Shown here in pieces: positions 9,719 through 17,067 of a stretch of DNA of 17,067 bases (its first letter is position 1; every line of letters begins with the position of its first letter). The DNA is taken from assembly GCA_900618425.1 (NCBI GenBank), contig UZAN01050305.1, positions 1 through 17,067 on the forward strand, read 5' to 3'. The position numbers and the translations under genes were made by a program. Origin of the DNA: Echinostoma caproni (taxonomy: Eukaryota > Platyhelminthes > Trematoda > Plagiorchiida > Echinostomatidae). Under the pieces are notes generated by a model that was not told the origin of the DNA, did no database searches, and was given only the letters and a program-made list of their open reading frames with translations.

Positions 9719-9913
9719 CTAATACGAACACGGACGACGATAGAATGGCATGTCTGGAGCCGATAACCTTCCTTCCTTTGCAAAACGTTTTTCATTCTGT
9801 TTCAATTCTCCCCATAAAACAAACGCCACTTCGATGGCTTTCTTCCTCCGTCTCGATGCAGATAGTTCCTGTAGATTACTTCGGATGCGACTTTGCTGGC
9901 TGAATTGCTCACT
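9719..9913 (-). CDS. Candidate exon, basic helix-prone protein segment
   Basis: The minus strand is open for 64 codons from an AG at 9915-9914 to a TAG at 9721-9719. The upstream stop TAG coincides with the AG, as expected at an acceptor, although the pyrimidine tract before it is weak. The product is rich in Gln, Glu, Lys and Arg and helix-prone: NLQELSASRRRKKAIEVAFV, then WGELKQNEKRFAKEGR. This composition suggests coding on this strand. The opposite strand also has an ORF (9750-10043), but it is Cys/Ser/Phe/Leu-rich, as antisense shadows usually are. The stretch has no in-frame ATG near its start, so it would be an internal or last exon, or a retroelement fragment. No family was recognised. 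Confidence 0.33.
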   Translation of the reverse strand, partial: SEQFSQQSRIRSNLQELSASRRRKKAIEVAFVLWGELKQNEKRFAKEGRLSAPDMPFYRRPCSY

Positions 9914-10732
9914 CTATAGCGTTACTAAGTTTGTCACCCTGAATTGCGTCCCGCGCGAGCACACCCATACTGGTCTTCGGGCTCCACCGGCACTCCTCGA
10001 TAGGTCGATGAACAGTGTTAATTTGAATCCCGAGGATTTGTAAGGATTAGAATAGTTAATAATTCATATTTTAGCTGACGCTACCTATTCGAGATACCGG
10101 AACGAAATGATTTTTTTCGGTCTGAATGAATCGATAAAAAAACAGAACAGTAACGGTACACCACTGGTGCGTGATTTTTTAGTAAGACAAGAAACCAAAG
10201 CCAGTTGACAAATGATGATCTCTGTGAACGGCAGTATTCGGAATAACACTTCTGACCATGCTACGCAAAGGATGGACTGCCGAGCAGTTCTAACGATTAC
10301 GACAGATTAAGGATTCTTACTCAACACCGATTGGCCTGATAGGAACCGGTTGAACAGTGAACTCAATCGAGAGAATCGGTGAGCGAAAAAAGTTGTCTTC
10401 AGCAACCATGTTTGAACGGCGGAACCAAAGTATTGATCTGACATCACTAACCACACCAAGAACATTATTCGATTGAAGTATTGCATGATGCGAATCGGAA
10501 AAATCACAAGGAACCCATCAACCATAATAATTCTGGGAATCCGTTAATTAGTGGGTACGTTGATCTAAAGATAACTAATACACCACCTAGAAGTCAATAA
10601 GTTCCACATGCCCCAGCACTGACATCAATCACACCAGTGAAACTGTGGCTTTGAACTCATCCCAGAAACGTCAAAACCTTGAATACCAACGGCTCCTGCA
10701 ATAATAGGTAAGTATGATTGCTGTTCACCTAG
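9914..10732. other. No gene called
   Basis: Several short open stretches occur with donor-like sites, for example AATAATAG/GTAAGT at 10702-10709 (+) and GAATCG/GTGAGC near 10378 (+). None is joined to a convincing acceptor and frame. Confidence 0.35.
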
Positions 10733-10924
10733 CCAGTAAGGTTTTACTGTCAAGCGACAGTTCTGGGTATGAAAACCCTAACCAGGAGACTGGGTCACAT
10801 AGGTCCCGTTAGGCTCTCTGGCTGGGGACCTCGGGATGATCGTAACCGATGGTTAGCTACACTGAGTGATATGGCTGGGTGTCGCAAACAGTGGCGCTCG
10901 TGCATCCACTCGTTATTTTCCTAA
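10733..10924 (+). pseudogene. C-terminal end of a non-LTR retrotransposon ORF2
   Basis: The plus frame is open from just after a TAG (10730-10732) to a TAA at 10922-10924. Its end reads GWGPRDDRNRWLATLSDMAG, then KQWRSCIHSLFS. This pattern (Arg/Asp-rich lead, W-L-x-x-L-x-D-M-A, then QWRSC near the stop) is what I associate with the extreme C-terminus of reverse transcriptases of animal non-LTR elements (RTE/CR1-like). The recognition rests on memory of the family's look, with no catalytic motif present. Only about 60 codons survive and no upstream RT or endonuclease part was seen. This is the usual outcome of 5' truncation at insertion. Sequence to about 11.34 kb may be its 3' UTR. Confidence 0.5.
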
Positions 10925-11290
10925 CACCGCTCTATATGTATTCCCCATCTTCCGCTTGAATTTGCTTCGACATTCCAATCTTCATTTCGCTCTTTTATCC
11001 AAATGGGCAACCAAAAGACAGTAACCAAAACCGGCGCACGAAAGTGCATAGTTAAAGGTTGTAAAAACTGAAACTGAAACTTTCCTAGTCCCATTTGGTC
11101 GAAACATGAAGAAGTAAGCCAGAGTTGAAAACTAAGCAAACCACATCTGGTTAGGTGAGTAAACACACGAGCATCACTGTTCATGACACTGATTTATGTC
11201 ACTTAGTATCTCGAAGCATCGGTTCGACCGATCACAAGGTGCCAACCAGGAAGTTGAATGGGAATTGTAGGTACGAGTCCCCTGGTTAGG
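10777..11290. repeat. Inverted 15-base repeats around the non-LTR tail
   Basis: CCTAACCAGGAGACT at 10777-10791 is repeated inverted as AGTCCCCTGGTTAGG at 11276-11290, with 14 of 15 positions complementary and a spacing of about 480 bases. The left arm lies inside the open frame of the retrotransposon fragment. The arms could be halves of two oppositely oriented copies of one repeat, or coincidence. Confidence 0.35.
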
Positions 11291-13634
11291 CTGTTATTAC
11301 CCTCGTGTCAAGTCTCATGCTGATCACCGTTATCCTTCTTACAAAAGCTGTCTGTCTCAGCAATAAGTACATGCCAATCTGATAGCATGCGCAAAATGCA
11401 GCCGTCATCGCAATCTATGGAAGTATTATTGTGACTGCCACTATCTACTACAATTCGCTTAATCCTGGCGTTTCCCATTAGTGCAATACGGAGTCGATAG
11501 CGGACAGACTATCGTCTGTCTTTATCTCGTTCCTATACAGCAGCACTAACCGCACTATGGCCGCCGACACTTGACCTTTCACAGACAACTAGATGTCGCG
11601 GCGGTATTGTTGGTGTCTTAGGTTGGCATACAGCAGTCGAACTTTCTCCATGCGTGAACAAGTTTTATCCAGATTTAGTCTACTCTCATTGTCACATCCC
11701 CATTGGAAGGAAATTGAAAACTGGATAAACCCAACCCTGTAAGATTATTTTAGACAGAAGTGGAAAATTGACATGAGTGGCTAAGCTAACAGCATTCAGA
11801 TAGGACTGTGACTCCCCGAGCTTCACTTAATAGCATACTGTATTTTGGGCACGGCAATCCTCGTGAGAGTAAAGGATCGTTTTCAAAACTACAAAGTTGA
11901 AAAGAATAGAGAAGGTAGTATTAAAGAATTCCACTTTCCGAGATGTATTCATGAGAAAAAGAGCCCAAGCTCCAAACCGGGGTCGGCTGTTCGCATACTG
12001 GGATCGTGATAGAATTACCTGCTCTGTACATCTATCAAGAAGAGGCGGGTTCAGTGCTCAGGGCCGTCGATAGAGTCCGATCTCGCCGTTATATCAACGA
12101 AGATAGAAACAGAGGGATGTATGCTTCAATAATTTGATGAAGGATGGAAATATACTTGATGCACCCCAAATACGGGTCTAAAACTGGCCTGTTTCACACA
12201 TTTGCACTGTTCGTGTGTGACCACCGATGGAGTAAGATAGCAAAGTGAATCTTTGAAACCACGTTAAAAGAGATAAGTGTGCAGTTATTTTCAGAAGAAT
12301 TTTGTTCACTTTCTTGCAAATCGGTATGGATGCTGACTGACACCATACATTGGGGGAACTGTCCACTTTCCCAGGAGTTTCGTTAACTCTTACCATACAA
12401 CAATCAATTCAGGCATATAAACGATGCCGACACCTGGTGTCCAAGAGCAGGCATCATCAAGTGAACAAAATGCTCACAGAACTACCGATCAACAGCATCC
12501 GTCATCTGAATAACAGATATCTGCTCTCATTTGCTTATTTTCATTTACAAACCTTTGCCTCAAACTTTTGTTTTAAATGCATCATTTCTTTTTCTTTTTC
12601 CAGCATTCTAAATGCATCCGCTGACTGTGCACAGACACTGTGACTATCGAAAACAATTCGCCCCGGACGGGTATCAAAAACTACGGGAATAAAACGGTAC
12701 GATTAATAATTTGTCTACTTCGTTGTGGGGCAGTTTGCGTGTGACATGATAAATCACACGATTGACTAGAATTGGATTCGCGGAAAAACACAACCAGAAC
12801 GCATTCAGATGACACGAGAGAGTAGCTGAAGTTTGAGGGGGAAATACGAACCGAGTATTTGCGTGTTGAACGCGTATGCGTACACTCACTGTTTCAATCC
12901 AGACATCGTTTTTCTCATTGGACTGCGAATCAGGAAAACCGAAGTTACTGGGTACTAGGATGAAAAGCACGGCGTTTCACATGCCGCGCTATATTTATCT
13001 TCCATCTGCTGGAAACGGGGTACACTCTGCCCAACAGTCCACCTGATCCACGATATGCATTGTCACGGTGCGTTAAATAATACTCTCTTTTTGCGCTTAC
13101 GTGTTTTGCTTTGAGAGGATGAAATGAACCCGAAGTATTTTCTGTGGGTTCAACTAGTGCTTGGTTTCGGAGGTGGATCGGGTAATTGTGACCGATTAAA
13201 TTAGCTTTAGCGCGGTGTAGCTTCTACAGCACATCGTTGCATTAACCAATGAACATAGTACGGGAATGGTGTACTGCATAAACCCATCTCAACGATGTAG
13301 TCCAAGTTAAGCGAAATTCTCTGTGAAGTAATAGACGAATAGAGAGGGAAAACTAATTTTGCAATCAACGGATAATAAAAGAACCACAAAGGGAAAGAAT
13401 AATGAGTGACATCTTTTGTAATGTAATTTAATGTAATCGGGAATGGCACCATGAAACCACCTTTGGTCTTTAAGGCGTCTTAATTCCAGATGTATACAAG
13501 TTGAGTTTTCAATGCACGCTCATGATCACCAAGTTTATTTGTAACCATCAAAAGCACGGCAAAAGATAAACATAATCTGTTTCGCCCGTATTTTCGCAGT
13601 ACAAACTAGTTAGGATTTTTTGTTCGTCTGGCAG
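10925..13634. other. No gene called; several isolated splice-like signals
   Basis: The first 400 bases may be repeat tail. A very strong acceptor (TTTCTTTTTCTTTTTCCAG at 12585-12603, +) is followed by only 13 open codons. GTTAG/GTGAGT at 11152-11161 (+) and TATG/GTAAGAG at 12394-12384 (-) look like donors. At 12423-12509 (+) an ATG opens 28 codons of Gln/Ser/Thr-rich sequence. No chain of exons could be assembled. Confidence 0.3.
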
Positions 13635-13820
13635 TCCATCAAGGAGCTGATTGAAAAGTGCCAAGGTGACAGTCGGCTTACTTCACCTGACTTGATGGAG
13701 AGGGAAAGCGAGAAAAAAGAACTGAGATCATGTGAGATTGTCGAAGAACCCATTATACGGGGTAATCCGCAAAACACGTCTAATTATGCAAAAGTGAAAC
13801 AAACCAGTGGAAGTAATTAG
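13635..13820 (+). CDS. Last coding exon of a plus-strand gene, unknown protein
   Basis: TTTTTTGTTCGTCTGGCAG (13616-13634) is a strong 3' splice site. From 13635, in phase 0, the plus strand is open for 61 codons to TAG at 13818-13820, and an AATAAA follows 33 bases later. The product is hydrophilic and charged, starting SIKELIEKCQGDSRLTSPDL. It continues with an acidic/basic helix-prone part (MERESEKKELRSCEIVEEPI) and ends in a Ser/Asn/Thr-rich tail. No catalytic or binding motif is visible and no family is recognised. Alternatively it is an internal exon using the donor GGAA/GTAATT at 13811. The opposite-strand frames over this region have no comparable signals. Its upstream exons were not identified in the window. 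Confidence 0.5.
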   Translation, partial: SIKELIEKCQGDSRLTSPDLMERESEKKELRSCEIVEEPIIRGNPQNTSNYAKVKQTSGSN

Positions 13821-13853
13821 TGGGAAAGAGGATTACACGTGAGCCCTCGTGTG

Positions 13854-13859
13854 AATAAA
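13854..13859 (+). promoter_or_regulatory. Poly(A) signal AATAAA
   Basis: AATAAA lies 33 bases after the stop of the exon at 13635-13820. GCTTGTGCTTATTGTTCCTT follows, a GT/T-rich downstream element typical of cleavage sites. This would give a very short 3' UTR of about 60 bases. Confidence 0.5.
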
Positions 13860-13879
13860 GCTTGTGCTTATTGTTCCTT

Positions 13880-14758
13880 GTTCATTAAAAAACAGGAGCA
13901 ACAAAAAATGGAACGGAACAGGAAAAAAAGGATTCAAACGAATAAGGAATAGCTGATCAACGGGAGGAATGAACCGCAAGAACGTAATCACAAGCAAGTC
14001 CATACACGTACAGATACTTTCTGTGCTCCGTTGGGCGTCTCGCATCAATACTATTGTTTACATGGGGGGATGCGATAGAAAATTGGCGGATCATAATAGT
14101 GTACACAAAATGCCCCCGCCGTGTGGACGCAATTGCATTCAACAATCTTTGGGAAACAAAAGCTGTTCGCGGCTTTTACAAACAACTGTTTTCAGTGTAA
14201 GGGAGTGGAACGTTACTGAGCACCAATGTAGCTGTTGAAATGTCTTGAAGATGAAAAACACGAACAGCTCCTCGGCAGAGGGAGGGAGATCGGTTACGAA
14301 ACGAGTGCATCATCAATAAGGGGTGCATATGTGCAATTAAACACATCTGACAGTCACGGGCGCGCTCGCGCACAAGTTGGCACAAAAAAATTCCCAGCCG
14401 CAGATAAGAACACGTGCCGAAGGATCTACCAAGACACGCATCCAAATCACTCCGGTGGGCAGATAGCTACAATCTCACGATCTGAAATGGGGGATTCACA
14501 ACTGATGCCAGTACATGTCTGTGAACAGATGCACTGTTCGAGGTGAAACAGACTGAGTGGAACAAAAGGGAGACGGGATTGCAGAAGCGACAAGGAAACA
14601 GGAGGCAATCGCAGAGCACCATAGCAATCGCTTGCAAAATGGATATCAGGTCGCAACTGGAGAAATGTATTAATTGTCCAGGAACTGTGCGGTCGACCGC
14701 GATCAACTACTCCAAGAAGAGAATGAAAGAAGCTTCGGTTTATGAACGATAAATTTAG
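13880..14758. other. Interval between the converging gene ends; chance open frames
   Basis: Plus-strand frames at 13969-14238, 14235-14546 and 14543-14752 follow one another in different phases and overlap by four bases. Each later one starts at a TTG or GTG that overlaps the previous stop, so the overlap comes from the way open frames are counted. None shows a known motif. The plus strand is purine-rich, which lowers stop codon frequency. Confidence 0.4.
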
Positions 14759-14764
14759 TTTATT
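14759..14764 (-). promoter_or_regulatory. Possible poly(A) signal for the minus-strand gene
   Basis: AATAAA on the minus strand, about 875 bases after the stop at 15640-15638. A pyrimidine-rich stretch (GCTTCTTTCATTCTCTTCTT) follows about 25-30 bases on. It is the first TTTATT seen on the plus strand below that stop. Confidence 0.3.
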
Positions 14765-15637
14765 ATCGCTGCAAGGGAAGGGGGCTGATAGAACCCTGAA
14801 TCATGATGCTTTTCTCCTTGCATCGAATGACTGTGCCTGTGGGTCTGGGATGCAAGTCCAATATTACTAAATAAACATACCCAAAGAAAACAAAGAACAA
14901 ACAAGCTCGTGTAAACAAAAACAATGTAGTAGGTAGATAAATATGTTCGTTCTTCATGATGTTCGAACGATACAGGAGGGCTCGAAAGGAGTGAAAGCAC
15001 TATGGTATATTTGAATTTTCGTGTTTTCCATCGCGTTTATCATCAACATCGTCTCAATGCGTGCATATGCATACTAAGCAGATGGGTGGGAAACATCATG
15101 CTGACAAATCAAATAGATAGCATAGAGTTACACGTCACAAAAGGATATCGTGCCATGAAAGGTAGTAGGACAGGAAAAGTGTATCGACCAGGAAGAAAGC
15201 GGTGCGAGTCAGCACAAAACAATGCATGGAATAAGATTAGCGACAATGAAGAACAGAATGGACACATAACTGAATGAATCGGAAATAATACGACCGGAAA
15301 CAACAGAACGGTACAATGAGTGAGCGGGTAGACTGGAGACGGAGTAATGAAGCCACAGTTTCCTTCATTCTTAGTCGGATGAAGAAATAAAAGAAGGGAA
15401 GATGGAAATTTGGAGATGAACAAATCAGTATACTGAATGAGCTGGTTGATTTGTATTCTACATCAGCTATCATATAACTTGACACCAGCAAAACGTGCGA
15501 TTACTCAAGGACATGAGTGCATGTACACAATCCAACCGAGAACGGGATACAGATTACGGTGAGGGTAAGAGAAGATTGAGTTGTCAATAAACTATGTACA
15601 CATCAGAAGGACAAGTGAGCAGCTTCAAAACGCAAGA
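14765..15637 (-). other. Probable 3' UTR of the minus-strand gene
   Basis: If the last exon at 15638-16174 uses the AATAAA at 14764-14759, this stretch is its 3' UTR. It carries several open frames on both strands (for example 15002-15277 + and 15109-15423 -) with no motif, start context or splice signal. I read them as by-products of strand-biased composition. Confidence 0.3.
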
Positions 15638-16174
15638 TCAATTCAGAGCGGCCACCATTGATCCGGTACTGGATTTACGTGAAACTACACCCGGTATGGT
15701 TCCCGTGGGTGCCGTTGATTGGGACACCACGGCAGCAGCAGCAGCTGCTGCAGCCGCCGCCGCGGCGACTACTGCAACACTGTCCGAAATAAGTGGCTCC
15801 GCATCACGTTTGATAGGTGGTTCATGAGGAGTCAAGTCCATAGGAAACAACGCTGAACTGACAGGATCATTTTGTTGGCTATGATGTCGTTTGGAGCCTA
15901 TCGCGTCCCGTGGGAGCAACGTGAACGGACCGGGCATAGCGCCTGTTGAATATCGATTGCTTCTTTGATGATCAATCACTGCAACGGTCGAAGTATCTGG
16001 AATGCACATGGTAGTGGTTGCAGAAACATCACTGTCTGGACGAACTGGGGTTGATAAACAACGCAATTTGGTTATCCTGTGTGAAACAGGATCTGTGCGC
16101 GGTAACCATTGTACGCTGACAGAGCTAGACTGAACAGGTTGGTTCGTTCCATCTTCATTGTCCCGTTTGGGAGG
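15638..16174 (-). CDS. Last coding exon with poly-alanine tract, unknown protein
   Basis: The minus strand has a 3' splice site CTGTTCGTTATCTTGTTCATAG ending at 16175. The frame is then open in phase 0 for 178 codons to TGA at 15640-15638. The segment begins PPKRDNEDG and is low in hydrophobic residues and rich in Ser, Thr, Pro and Asp, so it is probably disordered. It has a basic patch GSKRHHSQQ (about residues 93-101), FPMDLTPHEPPIKRD (110-124) and twelve alanines at 137-148 flanked by Val-Val. Near the end is SRKSST, which looks like a basophilic-kinase site, and it closes with MVAALN. The alanines use all four GCN codons, so the tract is not a recent slippage product. No domain names the protein; a regulatory or nuclear protein tail would fit. 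The opposite strand is also open at the tract only because GCN runs read as GCN on both strands. Confidence 0.55.
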   Translation of the reverse strand, partial: PPKRDNEDGTNQPVQSSSVSVQWLPRTDPVSHRITKLRCLSTPVRPDSDVSATTTMCIPDTSTVAVIDHQRSNRYSTGAMPGPFTLLPRDAIGSKRHHSQQNDPVSSALFPMDLTPHEPPIKRDAEPLISDSVAVVAAAAAAAAAAAAVVSQSTAPTGTIPGVVSRKSSTGSMVAALN

Positions 16175-16561
16175 CTATGAACAAGATAACGAACAGATCA
16201 TGAAACATATAAATCCGGTAGGTTCAGTATTACCGACTTAAATAATTTGAATTTTCTACTATCACTCGTTTTTTTTAAATGGGTAAATCAATGGTAAGAT
16301 TATATCAGTCTCATAATCCGAATAGATGCGACAAGATCAACTTGAGCAATGCCAGAAAATTGCTTTCCAATGTAGCATCAATAAGCCTGTTAGAAAGCCC
16401 AAGTGTGCAGTTCAATTCTGATCAGACTCCTCAAAATCGTACCGTGTTTTATTTATAGTTGCTATACATCAAAAAGAAGTTGGAGCAAAGAAACTTGTGT
16501 GGAATATACACAACAACCAAAAATAATACCAGTAACATAAAGAGAAAACCAAAACAAATCA
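16175..16561 (-). other. Probable intron upstream of the poly-alanine exon
   Basis: AT-rich sequence without a convincing open frame on the minus strand. It ends in the 3' splice site at 16175-16176. Its upstream boundary is not resolved. Confidence 0.35.
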
Positions 16562-16770
16562 CCATCTTTCTTTTTCTTTTTTCTTTTTCATTTTACTTCC
16601 TTTTATTGAATATACAAAGATACAATTTTCAGGAAGGGGGAAGCGGCCAATCAGAGGGCAGCCATACAACACACAAATGGGGAAAGTCAGGCGGTGGTGG
16701 TGGGATTCGAACTCTCGTCCTCCGGGGTGATAATTGGTGACGTTACCACCGGGCCACCACTGCCCAGTGG
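16562..16770 (-). mobile_element. tRNA-derived SINE with A-rich tail
   Basis: On the minus strand an A box, TGGCCCGGTGGT (16756-16745), and a B box, GAGTTCGAATCCC (16714-16702), are spaced as in a tRNA gene. They are followed by CACCACCACCGCC and a unique body of about 85 bases. After an AATAAA (16607-16602) the unit ends in an A/G-rich tail, largely AAAG and AAAAAG units, to about 16562. That is the SINE plan: tRNA-like head, unrelated body, A-rich 3' end. I could not find a clear target-site duplication. Overlapping open frames are products of the element. It shares no obvious body sequence with the unit at 6600-6780, so two SINE families are present. Confidence 0.75.
16602..16607 (-). promoter_or_regulatory. 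AATAAA inside the SINE tail
   Basis: The minus strand reads ATTCAATAAAAGG just before the A-rich tail. It is part of the SINE. It would also be the first poly(A) hexamer downstream of the open frame that stops at 16888, so it could serve as a borrowed signal. Confidence 0.3.
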
Positions 16771-16890
16771 CTATATAAATATGTATATTGGTTTTATCTA
16801 TGCATTGCATTTGATCCTGCTTTACTTGGTTGTTGTTACTACTCTATGTATGCTCGGATGTACGGGATGTATTACGGAACACTTATGCTA

Positions 16891-17067
16891 CCAATCTTTT
16901 AACGAGCAGTGTTCTTCTTTGCGGCACACATCACACGTTGTTTTTCTAAGATCCAATTCACCAGTCCGGAAGACCAATTGGGCCTTCAATCGCAACATTA
17001 AAAACGGCATTCGACTAACTGGAGCTCGCGTAACCAGCAACTCAGTGCGATCGTACTCTGGTTCTAT
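16891..17067 (-). CDS. Candidate coding exon cut by the window edge, unknown protein
   Basis: Reading inward from the right edge, a minus-strand frame is open for 59 codons to a TAG at 16890-16888. The product has balanced composition: EPEYDRTELLVTRAPVS, then MLRLKAQLVFRTGELDLR, then TTCDVCRKEEHCSLKDW. Cys-x2-Cys-x5-Cys with an adjacent His could be part of a metal-binding or disulfide module, but nothing more can be said. The exon may end before the TAG at an internal donor such as TTG/GTAGCA (about 16892) or ACTG/GTGAAT (about 16963). Neither donor keeps frame with the exon that starts at 16174. It may therefore be the last exon of a separate gene, or an intermediate exon may be missing. 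Confidence 0.35.

Noticed and set aside
12604..12642. Exon behind the very strong acceptor at 12603 (+)
   Set aside because: All three frames stop within 13 codons and no donor is near. The acceptor-like tract may be chance pyrimidine richness.
13969..14752. Three plus-strand ORFs overlapping by four bases, like a translationally coupled operon
   Set aside because: The overlaps arise because each later frame was opened at a TTG or GTG that overlaps the previous stop. No ATG context, motif or ribosome-binding logic exists, and the DNA is eukaryotic in character.
15109..15491. Minus-strand ORFs rich in Phe, Leu, Ser and Cys
   Set aside because: The composition is that of the antisense of a purine-rich strand. 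There is no splice signal, motif or start evidence.
15594..15827. Plus-strand 77-codon ORF with poly-alanine
   Set aside because: GCN runs read as alanine on both strands. The minus-strand frame is more than twice as long and has an acceptor.
16459..16810. Plus- and minus-strand ORFs across the SINE
   Set aside because: They run through the A-rich tail and the tRNA-like head of a SINE and do not represent a protein.
1..17067. CRISPR array, phage or bacterial operon content
   Set aside because: No regularly spaced repeats, no coupled genes and no ribosome-binding sites; all mobile elements are of animal type.

Overview
This window looks like nuclear DNA of an animal. It is intron-rich, gene-poor and AT-leaning. 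There are no prokaryotic operons and no ribosome-binding-site logic; open frames are short on both strands. Several of the better ones sit directly behind a pyrimidine tract plus AG, or end in a GTAAG-type donor. The repeats are of animal type: a decayed Ty3/gypsy gag-pol, the 3' end of a non-LTR retrotransposon, and two tRNA-derived SINE-like units. A parasitic flatworm (trematode) would fit the repeat mix, but that is an impression of family style and not demonstrated. No protein-coding gene could be named from sequence alone.

Layout. 1-240: an edge-touching open stretch on the minus strand that may be a repeat. 281-482 (-): candidate internal exon with a strong donor. 1061-1380 (+): candidate Cys-rich last exon whose stop overlaps an AATAAA. 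1.4-6.6 kb: mostly featureless, with a C-homopolymer at 2287-2302 that contains an N. 6.6-6.8 kb (-): tRNA-derived SINE-like unit. 6.9-8.7 kb (-): Ty3/gypsy relic with recognisable zinc knuckle, protease, reverse transcriptase and RNase H, all broken. 9719-9913 (-): basic, helix-prone open stretch, possibly an exon. 10.73-10.92 kb (+): C-terminus of a non-LTR retrotransposon ORF2. 11-13.6 kb: no convincing gene.

The right-hand 3.5 kb carries the best gene evidence. A plus-strand last exon (13635-13820) has an acceptor, an open frame, a stop and an AATAAA 33 bases later. It faces a minus-strand last exon (15638-16174) that encodes a Ser/Thr/Pro-rich tail with twelve alanines. The minus exon has a possible poly(A) signal at 14759-14764, so the two genes would converge tail to tail with about 0.9 kb between their ends. 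Further right, 16562-16770 (-) is a second, different SINE-like unit. At the window edge 16891-17067 (-) is an open, protein-like stretch with a C-x2-C-x5-C cluster. Its reading frame does not join directly to the poly-alanine exon through the donors I can see.

The repeats are confidently typed to class. The exon calls rest on splice-like signals and composition only; RNA data or protein homology would be needed to settle them. I did not find a convincing new biological system.
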